Shown here: positions 26,392 to 35,209 of the stretch, one piece after another
Layout: the number at the start of each line of letters is the position of its first letter
Position numbering within the stretch: the stretch's first letter is position 1
NCBI RefSeq assembly: GCF_016862575.1
Contig: NZ_BONF01000003.1
Location: 1 to 64,000, forward strand
DNA length: 64,000 nt
Direction of reading: 5' to 3'
Source: Catellatospora bangladeshensis
Lineage (GTDB): Bacteria > Actinomycetota > Actinomycetes > Mycobacteriales > Micromonosporaceae
Made by a program: the position numbers and the translations under genes
Notes under the pieces: generated by a model
What the model saw: only the letters and a program-made list of their open reading frames with translations
What the model was told of the DNA's origin: nothing
Database searches by the model: none

Positions 26392-26934
26392 TCAGCGGGT
26401 GGCGCCGGTCTGGTCGCGGTATGCCTCCGGGCCGATGCCGTAGTGGCCGAGCAGCCGTGCGGTGGCCGGGGTCAGCACGGGCAGGTCGTCCACCGCGTGC
26501 CAGCGGGCCTCCCACACCTCGGCGCCGTCGACGCTGGTCTGCGTCGTCGAGGCGGGCACCCGGGCGGTGAAGACCATGTCGACCCAGTGGCCCGTGTGGT
26601 GCACCATCGCGTTCGGCACGGCGGGACTGACCTGGTCGGGGGTCAGCTGGATGCCGGTCTCCTCGGCCGCCTCGCGGCACGCCGCGTCGATCGGGGCCTC
26701 ACGCCGCTCCAGCAGCCCGGCGGGCAGCGTCCAGCCCCGGCCGGGCGGCTGGCGCAGCAGCAGGATGCGCTCGGGGCCGGTCGCCTCGCTGTCGAAGATC
26801 AGCACGACCGAGCCCACCGAATACCGCGCGGTCACGGTCTTGACCAGCCGGTGCCGCCAGCGTGGCGGGATCCGGTAGAAGACGCCGTAGCCGAAGGAGA
26901 CGAGCTTCCTGCGCAGCGGTGAGCGTCGGTTCAC
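26392..26934 (-). CDS. NUDIX hydrolase
   Basis: A 180-residue NUDIX protein. The Nudix box G-x5-E-x7-REUxEExGU is seen in GLLERREAPIDAAC followed by REAAEETGIQL around residues 73-97. The N-terminal 35 residues are basic and hydrophobic. The GTG start overlaps the stop of the rel-like gene (GTGA), so it is expressed with it. A pairing with a (p)ppGpp enzyme suggests nucleotide clean-up, but the substrate is unknown. Confidence 0.88.
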   Translation of the reverse strand: MNRRSPLRRKLVSFGYGVFYRIPPRWRHRLVKTVTARYSVGSVVLIFDSEATGPERILLLRQPPGRGWTLPAGLLERREAPIDAACREAAEETGIQLTPDQVSPAVPNAMVHHTGHWVDMVFTARVPASTTQTSVDGAEVWEARWHAVDDLPVLTPATARLLGHYGIGPEAYRDQTGATR

Positions 26935-28868
26935 CGTGCCAGGCTAGTCGACGAGCGCCTCGCCGGAGCGTCAGCGGCGTCGCGCCGCGGGGCGACCACG
27001 CTCACGGGCGTCGACCGGGCCGCCTCGCCCTGGTTGTCGACGCTCGCGATGAGCTGGTCGACGATGGTGTCGGCGGATACCCGGTGTTCGGCGACCGCCA
27101 TCAGCAGCGTGTCGAGATCCGGATACTCCAGCGCCACGGCGAGGCTGGCCAGCCGCTGCTCGTCGGCCAGGGCCCGGTCGCGGCGGCGCAGCGCCAGGCC
27201 GATCGCGGCCCGCCCCAGCTGCAGCCGGTCGCTGACCGTGCCCGCGGCGACCTCCGGCTCGGTGAACCGGCGGCTCAGCCGCAGCCGAGCGTTGGGCGAC
27301 TTCACGAACTCCAGCCACTCCCGGCGCGGGCCGGGGTGGTTGCGCGCCCGGCTGACCAGGATGTCGACCACGTCGCCGTCGGTCAGCGCGGCGTTGAGCG
27401 GGGTGAGCACCCCGTTCACGGTCGCCGCGACGCACCGGTCGCCGGTGCGGGTGCCCAGCTCGTACGCCACGTCCACCGGGCTCGCCCCGGCGGGCAGCAG
27501 CAGCTGGCGTCCCCAGGCGAAGACCTGGATCTGCTGCTCGGCCAGGTCACAGCGCAGTGTCTCGACGAACTGCACCGCGTCGGGAGCGGCCTGCTCCAGG
27601 TCCAGCGCGCGGCGCAGCCAGGCGTGCTCGCCGGGCTGGCGCTGCGGCGGCGGCGCCTCGCGCCGTTCGGTGCGCGTCTGGCCGAACAGGCCGAGCCCGG
27701 ACCGCCGCGCCGGCCGGGCCGGGTAGCGGTACGGCGCGACGACGCCGTACTCGACCGCGCGGTGCATCTGCTCGGTGCGGATCAGCACCTCGACCATCTG
27801 GTCGTCGGGGCCCAGCACGGTGGTGTGCAGCGAGCGGTAGAGATTGTTCTTGGGCGCCGCGATGAAGTCCTTGAACCGGCCCGGGATCGGCTTCCACTGC
27901 TGGTGCACCGCGCACAGCGCGCCGTAGCAGTCCGCCTCGTCGCCGTCCATCACCACCACGATGCGGGGCAGGTCCATCGGCACCGGGCTGCCCGCCTGCC
28001 GGGTGTCCTTCCAGATCGAGTAGTAGTGCCGGGGGCGCGGCTCGACGCGGCCGTCCAGCCGCTCCCGCCGCAGCGCGGCCGACCCGATGGTGACCAGGTT
28101 CTGCACGTAGTCGTTCCAGTCGGGGCGGTTGGACACCATGGAGTCGATGCGCCCGTACTCGTCCGGGTCGAGGAACAGCAGCACCTTGTCTTCCAGCTCG
28201 CGCTTGAGCGCCTGGATGCCGAGCCGGTCGCAGAGCGGCACCAGCACCTCGCGGGTCGCCCCGGCGATGCGGGCGCGGGAGGCGGCTGAGCGGGCGTCCA
28301 GGGTCTGCATGTTGTGCAGCCGGTCGGCCAGCTTGATGACCAGCACCCGGATGTCCTGCCCGGCGGCGACGATCATCTTGCGGATGGTCTCCGCCTCGGC
28401 ACGGGCGCCGAAGTGGGCCTTGTCGAACTTGGTCACCCCGTCGACCAGCAGGGCGACGTCCGGGCCGAAGTCCGCGCGTAGCTGGGCCAGGGTGTAGCTG
28501 GTGTCCTCGACGGTGTCGTGCAGCAGCGCGGCGACCAGCGTGGTGCCGTCCATGCCCAGGTGGGCGAGGATCTCCGCGACGGCGAGCGGATGGGTGATGT
28601 ACGGATCACCGCTCTTGCGCATCTGGCCGCGGTGCATGCGCTCGGCGACCACGTACGCCCGGCGCAGCAGCGCCACGTCCGAGCCGGAGTGCACGGTGCG
28701 GTGCGCCTTGATCAGAGCCGCCACCGGGTCGGCGGGCGCCTGTGCCCGCTCGGCCGGCCAGCTGAGCATCGCCCGGATCCGGGTGCTGAGCAGGCTCTCG
28801 CCCGCCCGGCCCGTGGTTGCCGGAATCCCCGTCGCCACCGCAGCGGCATCCGCGTCCACTGAGGACAC
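26931..28868 (-). CDS. RelA/SpoT-family (p)ppGpp synthetase/hydrolase, short form
   Basis: A 645-residue RSH protein. The hydrolase half has the HD motif HDTVEDT (H117, D118); the synthetase half keeps PVPGRFKDYIA-like PIPGRFKDFIAAPKNN, YRSLHTTVLGP and VEVLIRTEQMH with the catalytic Glu; a TGS domain follows (QVFAWGRQLLLPAGASPVD). The C terminus lacks a recognisable ACT domain, so it is shorter than the main Rel (usually 750-800). The synthetase DLxAxR segment reads DLPRIVVVM. GTG 28868 with GAGGGG upstream is preferred to ATG 29000. Probably a secondary RSH. Confidence 0.88.
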   Translation of the reverse strand: MSSVDADAAAVATGIPATTGRAGESLLSTRIRAMLSWPAERAQAPADPVAALIKAHRTVHSGSDVALLRRAYVVAERMHRGQMRKSGDPYITHPLAVAEILAHLGMDGTTLVAALLHDTVEDTSYTLAQLRADFGPDVALLVDGVTKFDKAHFGARAEAETIRKMIVAAGQDIRVLVIKLADRLHNMQTLDARSAASRARIAGATREVLVPLCDRLGIQALKRELEDKVLLFLDPDEYGRIDSMVSNRPDWNDYVQNLVTIGSAALRRERLDGRVEPRPRHYYSIWKDTRQAGSPVPMDLPRIVVVMDGDEADCYGALCAVHQQWKPIPGRFKDFIAAPKNNLYRSLHTTVLGPDDQMVEVLIRTEQMHRAVEYGVVAPYRYPARPARRSGLGLFGQTRTERREAPPPQRQPGEHAWLRRALDLEQAAPDAVQFVETLRCDLAEQQIQVFAWGRQLLLPAGASPVDVAYELGTRTGDRCVAATVNGVLTPLNAALTDGDVVDILVSRARNHPGPRREWLEFVKSPNARLRLSRRFTEPEVAAGTVSDRLQLGRAAIGLALRRRDRALADEQRLASLAVALEYPDLDTLLMAVAEHRVSADTIVDQLIASVDNQGEAARSTPVSVVAPRRDAADAPARRSSTSLAR

Positions 28869-29058
28869 CCCCCTCACCGCCCGGAGGTGGAGCGTCGACC
28901 AGCACGTCCGCGGTCCCGGCGTGCCATGACCGCCCACTTCCGAGAGATCTCTGGATATCGCTCCATAGCCTAGTAACGAACGTGGCAGCCGTTCGGTCAA
29001 GACCTTTCATGCATTCGGTCAAGTAATGGCCGAACGGTTCACGGGAGGTGACCGGGAG

Positions 29059-30819
29059 TCAGCCGGGCTGCCGCTGCTGGGGCGTCCCCAGCAGGCGACG
29101 CCACCGGGCCGGGCCGCGGGCCGGGGAGGCCCAGCCCGAGGTGGCCTCCACCAGGCGCGTCTCCGGTCGCTCCAGCCAGTCGAGGATGCGCTCGGTCTCC
29201 TCCGGGGTGGCGCACGGCGTCGGGCCGGGCGCGGCCAGCACCGTCTCCGCGGTCGGCCGGATCAGCTCCAGCGTCCGTCGCGGATGGACGCCGGGCGCGG
29301 CGGTCGCGGCGGCGGCGAGCCGGCCGTGCCGGACGATGGCGATCTCCCACGCGTTCTGCTCGGTGCGCCGGGCCGCGATCAGCTCCTCGATCGAGGTCAG
29401 CGAGGCCAGCCGCTGCATGCGGATCGCCGCCCGCAGGAACGCGGTCAGCCGGTCGCGCACCGCCGCCGCGTCCTCGTAGCGCTGGGCGTCCGACAGCCGG
29501 TGGATCCGGGCCAGCAGCGGGTCCACCACCGCGTCCGGGTCGCCGCCGAACGCGGCCCGCAGCGGCGCCGCGGCGCGCTCGTCGTAGTCCTCCGTGCTGA
29601 TCGCCAGCGTGCAGGGCGCCGGGCACTTGCCCAGCTCGGCCAGCGCGCAGGCGGCCGTGGCCTTGCGCGCGGACAGCCGGGGCGTGCACTGCCGCAGCGG
29701 CAGCGCCTCGTGGATCGCGTCCACCGCCGCCTGCGCGGCCGACCGCCCGGCGAACGGCCCGAGATAGGCGCCGCCGTCGGCGGCCAGCTGCCGCACCACG
29801 GACAGCCGGGGGTAGGGCTCGGCGGTCAGCTTCAGCCACTGCACCCGCTCCGGATGCTTGGAGCGCCGGTTGTACGGCGGCGCGTGCGCCGCGATCAGCC
29901 GCAGCTCGCGTACCTGCGCCTCCAGGCCGTGGGCGCACTCGACCGCGTCCACCCGCACGGCGGCGCCCAGCATCTCCTTGATCCGGGCCCGGCGCTCGGC
30001 GGCGGTGAAGTAGCTGCGCACCCGGGTGGCGATGTCGGTGGAGGTGCCGACGTAGAGCGGGCGGCCGTCGGCGGCCCGGAACAGGTAGACCCCAGGAGCG
30101 TGCGGCAGGCCCTCGGCCAGGTGCTTCTTGGCCCGCTGCACCGGCGCGACGGCCTTGACGAACTCGATGGTGTCGCCGAGGGTGTGTACCCGGTGCCCGC
30201 CCAGCCGGGCGATCAGCGCGTGCAGCACCCCGACGGTGGCGCGGGCGTCGGCCATGGCCCGGTGCGAGGGCTGGTCGGCGACGCGGAAGTACGCCGCCAG
30301 CGTGCCGAGCTTGTTGTTGGGCACCTCGTCGCGCAGCAGCACCCGCCGGGCGAGCTGCACCGTGTCCACGATGCGCGGGTTGGGCCAGCGGTAGCCGTGC
30401 GCGGCGCAGGCCGCCTTCAGGAAACCCGTGTCGTACGGCGCGTTGTGCGCCACCAGCACGGCGCCGGACAGGAACTCCAGCAGTGACGGCAGCACCGCTT
30501 CGATCGGCGGGGCCTCCATGGTCATCGTGGTGGTGATGCCGGTCAGCACGGTGATGAACGGCGGAATGGGCACCCCGGGATTGATCAGCGTGCCGAACGA
30601 GCCCAGCTCCTCGCCGCCGCGCACCTTGACCGCCCCGATCTCGGTGATGCCCGCGCCGTCCGGGGCGCCGCCGGTGGTCTCCAGGTCCAGCACCACGAAG
30701 GTGGTGTGCCGCAGGTCCAGCTGCAGCGGGTCGGCCAGCATGCCGTCGAGGGTGGGCTGCTCGAAACGGTCACGCGACGCGGCGGGGCCGGGTCGCGGCA
30801 CGTGGTTCGGGGACGGCAC
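29059..30819 (-). CDS. DEDDh exonuclease fused to UvrC-like GIY-YIG domain
   Basis: A 586-residue fusion. Residues about 40-210 form a DnaQ-type 3'-5' exonuclease: VVLDLETTG (D45, E47), LVAHNAPYD and HRAMADARA supply the DEDDh residues. Residues about 235-330 hold a GIY-YIG-like nuclease (APGVYLFRAADGRPLYVG), followed by a UVR-like helix pair (AQRYEDAAAVRDRL). This architecture is known in actinobacteria (Rv2191 type) and is thought to act in DNA repair. GTG 30819 is the probable start; a palindrome at 30827-30842 lies just upstream. Confidence 0.88.
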   Translation of the reverse strand: MPSPNHVPRPGPAASRDRFEQPTLDGMLADPLQLDLRHTTFVVLDLETTGGAPDGAGITEIGAVKVRGGEELGSFGTLINPGVPIPPFITVLTGITTTMTMEAPPIEAVLPSLLEFLSGAVLVAHNAPYDTGFLKAACAAHGYRWPNPRIVDTVQLARRVLLRDEVPNNKLGTLAAYFRVADQPSHRAMADARATVGVLHALIARLGGHRVHTLGDTIEFVKAVAPVQRAKKHLAEGLPHAPGVYLFRAADGRPLYVGTSTDIATRVRSYFTAAERRARIKEMLGAAVRVDAVECAHGLEAQVRELRLIAAHAPPYNRRSKHPERVQWLKLTAEPYPRLSVVRQLAADGGAYLGPFAGRSAAQAAVDAIHEALPLRQCTPRLSARKATAACALAELGKCPAPCTLAISTEDYDERAAAPLRAAFGGDPDAVVDPLLARIHRLSDAQRYEDAAAVRDRLTAFLRAAIRMQRLASLTSIEELIAARRTEQNAWEIAIVRHGRLAAAATAAPGVHPRRTLELIRPTAETVLAAPGPTPCATPEETERILDWLERPETRLVEATSGWASPARGPARWRRLLGTPQQRQPG

Positions 30820-30826
30820 AGACCGG

Positions 30827-30842
30827 ACGGTAGACCTACCGT
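30827..30842. promoter_or_regulatory. palindrome between divergent DEDD-UvrC and NYN genes
   Basis: ACGGTAGACCTACCGT: 7-base perfect arms with a 2-base centre, extendable with CG flanks. It lies 8 bases before the GTG of the minus-strand exonuclease gene, in the shared upstream region, and could be an operator. It does not match the actinobacterial LexA box (TCGAAC-N4-GTTCGA). Confidence 0.4.
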
Positions 30843-30980
30843 ACGACGTAACGCCGCCGGTCGATCGGCGACACGGGCGGCGAACACCCGTGACGTGGCA
30901 CGTTCCCTCGGGCGGTCGGTGCGTTAAGTGAGCCGCGAACCCTAGCGACAAGATCGGCGGGACGGTGGAACACTAGGACC

Positions 30981-32345
30981 ATGTCAGCCGCTGAACTTTC
31001 GTTCGACGCCTCGGCCGGGGATCCGGCGGAGGCGGCTGACTTCGTGCCCGAGCCCATCCTGTCCGAGCCGATCCGGCAGCGTGTCGTCTCCCTCGCCGCG
31101 GGGGTGCTCACCGCACTGCCCAACGACGAGATCCCCGTCGCGCTGCGCAAGGTCGCCAAGTTCGCGCCGAACCGCCGGGCCCGGCTGGGCGGGGCGGCCA
31201 TCGCCGCGCAGCTCACCGCCGACCCGGTGTTCCGCCAGCGGATCGGCGCCAAGGTGCTGCCCGAAGCGGGCGAGCTGGGCACGGCGGTGCAGAGCGGGCT
31301 GGCCCCGGCCGCCGCCGACCCGATCGAGGTCGCCGCGCTGGCCTACCTGGCCCGCCCCGCGGGCTGGCGCGACCTGCTCGACGCCGCCGGTCAGGCCGTC
31401 GCGGCCGAGGCCGAGAGCTCCGCCGTGGCCGAGCACATCCGCGACGCCGAGTCACGCGCCGCCCGTGCCGAGCACGACCGGGCCGTGGCCCGGGTGGAGG
31501 CCGACAAGCTGCGCGACGAGCTGGCCCGGGTCCGTGACGAGCTGAACCAGTTGCGCGAGGAGGCCCGCTCCACCGGCAAGGCGCTGCGCGAGACGCAGGC
31601 CCAGCTCAAGCGGGCCAACGAGCTGCTCGCCATCGAGAAGGGCCGGGCCGCCAAGGGCCACGGCGACCACGAGGCCGAGCTGCGCCGCCTGCGCGCGAAG
31701 CTCGCCGACGCCGAGGCGGTCGCCGGGGACGCCCGCCAGGCCGCCCGCGACACCCGCGCCGTCGACGAGGCGCGGCTGTGGCTGCTGCTGGAGACCATCG
31801 GCCAGGCCGCCGTCGGCCTGCGCCGCGAACTCGCCCTCGACCCCGCCACCGTGCTCCCCGCCGACACCGTCGCCGCCGCCTACGCCGACACCCCCGGTGC
31901 CCCCACCGCCGCCAACCGCGCCCAGAACGCCGACGACCCCGCCCGCCTAGCCCAGCTCCTCGCGCTGCCCAAGGCCCACCTCGTAGTCGACGGCTACAAC
32001 GTCACCAAACGCGGCTTCGCCGAGATGTCCCTCGAACACCAGCGCAACCGCCTGGTCACCGGCCTCGGCGGCGTCGCCGCCCAGACCGGCGCCGAGGTCA
32101 CGGTCGTCTTCGACGGCGCCGAACGCGTCCACGGCCTCCCCGCCCCACCCCGCGGCGTCCGCGTCCTCTTCTCCCGCAAAGGCGAGACCGCCGACGAGGT
32201 CATCCGCCGCCTCGTCCGCGCCGAACCGCCCGGCCGCCCCATCGTCGTCGTCTCCTCCGACCGCGAGGTCGCCGACGGCGTCCGCCGCCACGGCGCCTAC
32301 CCCATGAACTCCGAATCCCTCGTCCGCCGCCTAACCCGCACCTGA
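30981..32345 (+). CDS. coiled-coil NYN-domain protein (YacP-like)
   Basis: A 454-residue protein in three parts. Residues 20-140 are helical (IRQRVVSLAAGVLTALP). Residues about 145-275 form a long charged coiled coil with repeated Glu/Arg/Ala heptads. Residues about 325-454 form a NYN/YacP ribonuclease-like domain: LVVDGYNVTKRGF, VTVVFDGAERV, DEVIRRLV and VVSSDREVADG provide the acidic residues. YacP-type proteins are linked to rRNA or tRNA processing; the coiled coil suggests a partner or scaffold role. Divergent from the DEDD-UvrC gene. Confidence 0.85.
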   Translation: MSAAELSFDASAGDPAEAADFVPEPILSEPIRQRVVSLAAGVLTALPNDEIPVALRKVAKFAPNRRARLGGAAIAAQLTADPVFRQRIGAKVLPEAGELGTAVQSGLAPAAADPIEVAALAYLARPAGWRDLLDAAGQAVAAEAESSAVAEHIRDAESRAARAEHDRAVARVEADKLRDELARVRDELNQLREEARSTGKALRETQAQLKRANELLAIEKGRAAKGHGDHEAELRRLRAKLADAEAVAGDARQAARDTRAVDEARLWLLLETIGQAAVGLRRELALDPATVLPADTVAAAYADTPGAPTAANRAQNADDPARLAQLLALPKAHLVVDGYNVTKRGFAEMSLEHQRNRLVTGLGGVAAQTGAEVTVVFDGAERVHGLPAPPRGVRVLFSRKGETADEVIRRLVRAEPPGRPIVVVSSDREVADGVRRHGAYPMNSESLVRRLTRT

Positions 32346-32389
32346 CCCACCCCGCGCACGCGCCCCCGCCCGCGCCCCCTCTCCCGCGG

Positions 32390-32458
32390 CGATCTTGCGT
32401 GGACTGTGGGTGCGACACGCACTATCCGGGCAAAAGGGCAACAGTTCGTGCAAGATCG
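32390..32458. repeat. inverted repeat, CGATCTTGCG family copy 1 (element E)
   Basis: Arms 32390-32407 and 32441-32458 match at 15 of 18 positions. The 33-base loop shares CGACACGC, CGGGCA and GGGCA blocks, in order, with the element at 63872-63940. It lies between the NYN gene and the M48 protease gene, both on the plus strand. Confidence 0.8.
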
Positions 32459-32576
32459 ACGGCGCGCGGGGTGTCGGCCGCGAGGGCTGCGCGGGTCGGC
32501 GAGGGTTGGCGCAGTCAGACCACGACGGCACGGCCGGGCGTGGGATCAGGTGCGGCGGGGGTTCTACGATCGGGCG

Positions 32577-33821
32577 GTGACGGTGCGGGGCTGGGCTTGG
32601 GTGGTGCTGGTCGTCCTTTGTGCCGCGTTGGCGGTGGTGGTGGCGGTGCTGATCCCGTGGCAGCGGCCGCCGGCGCCGCGGGCCGATCAGCTGGCCGCGC
32701 TGGCGGAGCTGCCGGGGGAGCGGGTGGCCAAGGCGCGGGAGCTGCGGGGTGAGCTGCGCTGGATCCGGTATCCGGCGATGCTGGTCGGGCTCGGGGTCGC
32801 GCTGCTGCTGGGGCTGACGCCGCTGGGGGCGTGGCTGGTGGGGCTGGTGCCGGGGCCGTGGATCGCCAAGGTGCTCGGCGGCGGGCTGTTGGTGCTGGCG
32901 GTCGCGGACCTGGTCACGCTGCCGTTCGCGGCGTGGCGGCACACCGTGCTGGTCCGTTACGGCCTGTCCACGCAGGGCTGGGGCGGGTGGGCGGTGGACC
33001 TGCTCAAGGGGTACGCCGTGGGCGCGGTGCTCGCCGCGATCGCCCTGCTGGGCTTCTTCGGGCTGACCAGGCTGCTGCCGAACTGGTGGTGGGCGGTGGG
33101 CGCGGCCGGGGCAGCGGTGCTGGTGGTGCTGCTCAGCTTCGTGTTCCCGGTGCTGGTCGAGCCGGTGTTCAACAAGTTCACGCCGATGGCAGACGGGCCG
33201 CTGCGCACCGAGCTGATGGAGCTGGCCGCGCGGGACGGGGTGCCGGTGCGCGACGTGCTGGTCGCCGACGCGTCGCGGCGCACCACCGCGCTCAACGCGT
33301 ATGTCAGCGGCATCGGCCCGACCCGGCGCATCGTCGTGTACGACACGCTGCTGCGCGAGGCCGCACCGGCCGAGACGGTCGGCGTGGTGGCGCACGAGCT
33401 GGGCCACGCCAAGCGCGGCGACGTGGTGATCGGCACCGTGATCGGCGCGCTGGGCGCGGCCGCGCTGGTGGTGGGGCTGTATCTGCTCGGCGGCTGGGGG
33501 TGGCTGCTGCGCCGGGCCGGGGTGGACTCGATCGCCGAGCCGAAGGCGATCGGGCTGCTGCTGGCCGTGGCCACCGTGGCGGGGCTGCTCGCAGGGCCCG
33601 CTCAGGCGTTCGTGTCCCGGCTGATCGAGGCGCGGGCGGATCAGCACGCGCTGGAGCTGACCGGGGACGCGGCCGGGTTCGAGGACATGCAGCAGCGGCT
33701 GTCGCTGGTGAACCTGTCCGACCCGGACCCGCCCGCCTGGGAGCAGTCGCTGTTCGGCAGCCACCCGACCACGGTCGAGCGGATGGCCGCCGCGCGGGCT
33801 TACGCCCGTACCCACGGCTGA
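32577..33821 (+). CDS. M48-family membrane metallopeptidase (Ste24-like)
   Basis: A 414-residue integral membrane zinc protease. Hydrophobic segments lie near 5-25, 65-80, 95-115, 145-165, 175-195, and two more flanking the active site at about 285-305 and 325-345. The zinc motif is HELGH (H273, H277) and the third ligand is likely the Glu in IEARADQHA. Related CAAX protease 1-type enzymes degrade or process membrane proteins. GTG 32577 begins in VTVRGWAWVVLVVL, where the first TM directly follows. Likely monocistronic. Confidence 0.9.
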   Translation: MTVRGWAWVVLVVLCAALAVVVAVLIPWQRPPAPRADQLAALAELPGERVAKARELRGELRWIRYPAMLVGLGVALLLGLTPLGAWLVGLVPGPWIAKVLGGGLLVLAVADLVTLPFAAWRHTVLVRYGLSTQGWGGWAVDLLKGYAVGAVLAAIALLGFFGLTRLLPNWWWAVGAAGAAVLVVLLSFVFPVLVEPVFNKFTPMADGPLRTELMELAARDGVPVRDVLVADASRRTTALNAYVSGIGPTRRIVVYDTLLREAAPAETVGVVAHELGHAKRGDVVIGTVIGALGAAALVVGLYLLGGWGWLLRRAGVDSIAEPKAIGLLLAVATVAGLLAGPAQAFVSRLIEARADQHALELTGDAAGFEDMQQRLSLVNLSDPDPPAWEQSLFGSHPTTVERMAAARAYARTHG

Positions 33822-33938
33822 CCTGCGGCCTCGCGATCATGGCCGCCGCGCCGCGAGACCGCGGAACCGCGCGGCGCGCTACGTTACCGTGATCTCAGCG
33901 CGACGTGGCCGCGCTGATAGGGCCGGTAGGCTGCGCGG

Positions 33939-35060
33939 ATGCGGACGCTGCTGGTGACCAACGACTTCCCGCCCCGCCCGGGGGGCATCCAGCAGTTCCT
34001 GCACAACCTCGCCATCCGCCAGCCCGACGGCGAGCTGGTCGTCTACGCGTCCACCTGGCGCGACCCGAAGCCCTTCGACGCCGAACAGCCCTACCCGGTG
34101 GTGCGCGACCGCACGGGGGTGCTGCTGCCCACGCCGCGGGTGGCCCGGCGGGTGGCCGAGCTGGCCCGCGCCGAGGGCTGCGACCGGGTCTGGTTCGGCG
34201 CCGCCGCGCCGCTCGGCCTGCTGGCCCAGGGCCTGCGCAGACGCGCCGGGGTCGAGCGCGCCGTGGGCATCACGCACGGGCACGAGGTCGGCTGGGCGGC
34301 GCTGCCCGGCGCCCGCAGCGCGCTGCGCCGCATCGCCGACGGCAACGACGTGCTCACCTACCTCGGCGAGTACCAGCGGGTACGCCTGGCGAAGGCGCTG
34401 GGGGAGCGGACCCGACTGCAGCGGCTGGCCCCGGGCGTCGACTCGGCCATGTACCACCCCGACGTGGACGGCGCGGAGGTCCGCGCCCGGCACGGGCTCA
34501 CCGACCGCCCGGTGATCGTCTGCGTGTCCCGCCTGGTCCCGCGCAAGGGCCAGGACACGCTGGTACGCGCGCTGCCCCTGGTCCGCAAGGCGGTGCCGGA
34601 AGCGGCGCTGCTGCTGGTCGGCGGCGGCCCGCACCGGCCGACCGTGCAGCGGCTGGCCCGCGAGCTGGACGTGGCCGACCACGTGGTGCTGACCGGCTCG
34701 GTGCCGTGGGCGGACCTGCCGAAGCACTACGCGGCCGGGGACGTGTTCGCGATGCCGTGCCGCACCCGCAACCGCGGCCTCGACGTGGAGGGCCTGGGCA
34801 TCGTCTACCTGGAGGCGTCCGCGGTGGGCCTGCCGGTGATCGCCGGCGACTCCGGCGGCGCCCCCGACGCCGTCCGCGAGGGCGAGACCGGCTACGTGGT
34901 CCCCGGCCGTGACGTCGCCGCCCTCGCCGCCCGCCTGGTCGAGCTGCTCACCGACGAGCCGCTGCGGCTCAAGATGGGCGCCGCCGGCCGCGCCTGGGTC
35001 GAACAGGAGTGGGGCTGGGACCTCCAAGCCGCCCGCCTCCGCACCCTCCTCACCGGCTGA
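33939..35060 (+). CDS. pimB: GT4 glycosyltransferase, PimB'-like mannosyltransferase
   Basis: A 373-residue GT-B glycosyltransferase. The N terminus has TNDFPPRPGGIQQFLHNLA, a hallmark of the PimB' group; the C-terminal domain has VSRLVPRKGQDTLVRALP, LVGGGPHRP and the donor-phosphate Glu region VEGLGIVYLEASAVGLP. Homologues transfer the second mannose from GDP-mannose in phosphatidylinositol mannoside synthesis. Acceptor identity is inferred from family and from synteny with Rv2188c. It is convergent with the GCS2-type gene, with an inverted repeat (element H) between them. Confidence 0.85.
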   Translation: MRTLLVTNDFPPRPGGIQQFLHNLAIRQPDGELVVYASTWRDPKPFDAEQPYPVVRDRTGVLLPTPRVARRVAELARAEGCDRVWFGAAAPLGLLAQGLRRRAGVERAVGITHGHEVGWAALPGARSALRRIADGNDVLTYLGEYQRVRLAKALGERTRLQRLAPGVDSAMYHPDVDGAEVRARHGLTDRPVIVCVSRLVPRKGQDTLVRALPLVRKAVPEAALLLVGGGPHRPTVQRLARELDVADHVVLTGSVPWADLPKHYAAGDVFAMPCRTRNRGLDVEGLGIVYLEASAVGLPVIAGDSGGAPDAVREGETGYVVPGRDVAALAARLVELLTDEPLRLKMGAAGRAWVEQEWGWDLQAARLRTLLTG

Positions 35061-35111
35061 CCCCCGCCCACCCCGCCGGCCCCCGGGCCCGCCGCCCGTC
35101 CCCGACGTGCG

Positions 35112-35173
35112 CGCAGTTTCGGGGAAAGTGCACGAATGAGCGGCGTCTTACCTGCACTTTCCCCGAAACTGCG
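35112..35173. repeat. 21-bp perfect inverted repeat between convergent genes (element H)
   Basis: Arms 35112-35132 and 35153-35173 are perfectly complementary over 21 bases, with a 20-base loop. It sits between the stops of pimB and the glutamate-cysteine ligase family gene. The arm text (CGCAGTTTCGGGGAAAGTGC) is rich in A/T compared with its surroundings and does not occur elsewhere in the window. Confidence 0.85.
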
Positions 35174-35209
35174 GCCGGACCCGGGCCGGGCCGCGGCCAG
35201 GGGCGGGGG

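Noticed and set aside
33824-33882. Further copy of the GATCATG repeat family after the M48 protease gene
   Set aside because: It has GCGATCATGG and several GC-rich pairings, but no long matching arm; kept out as too weak.
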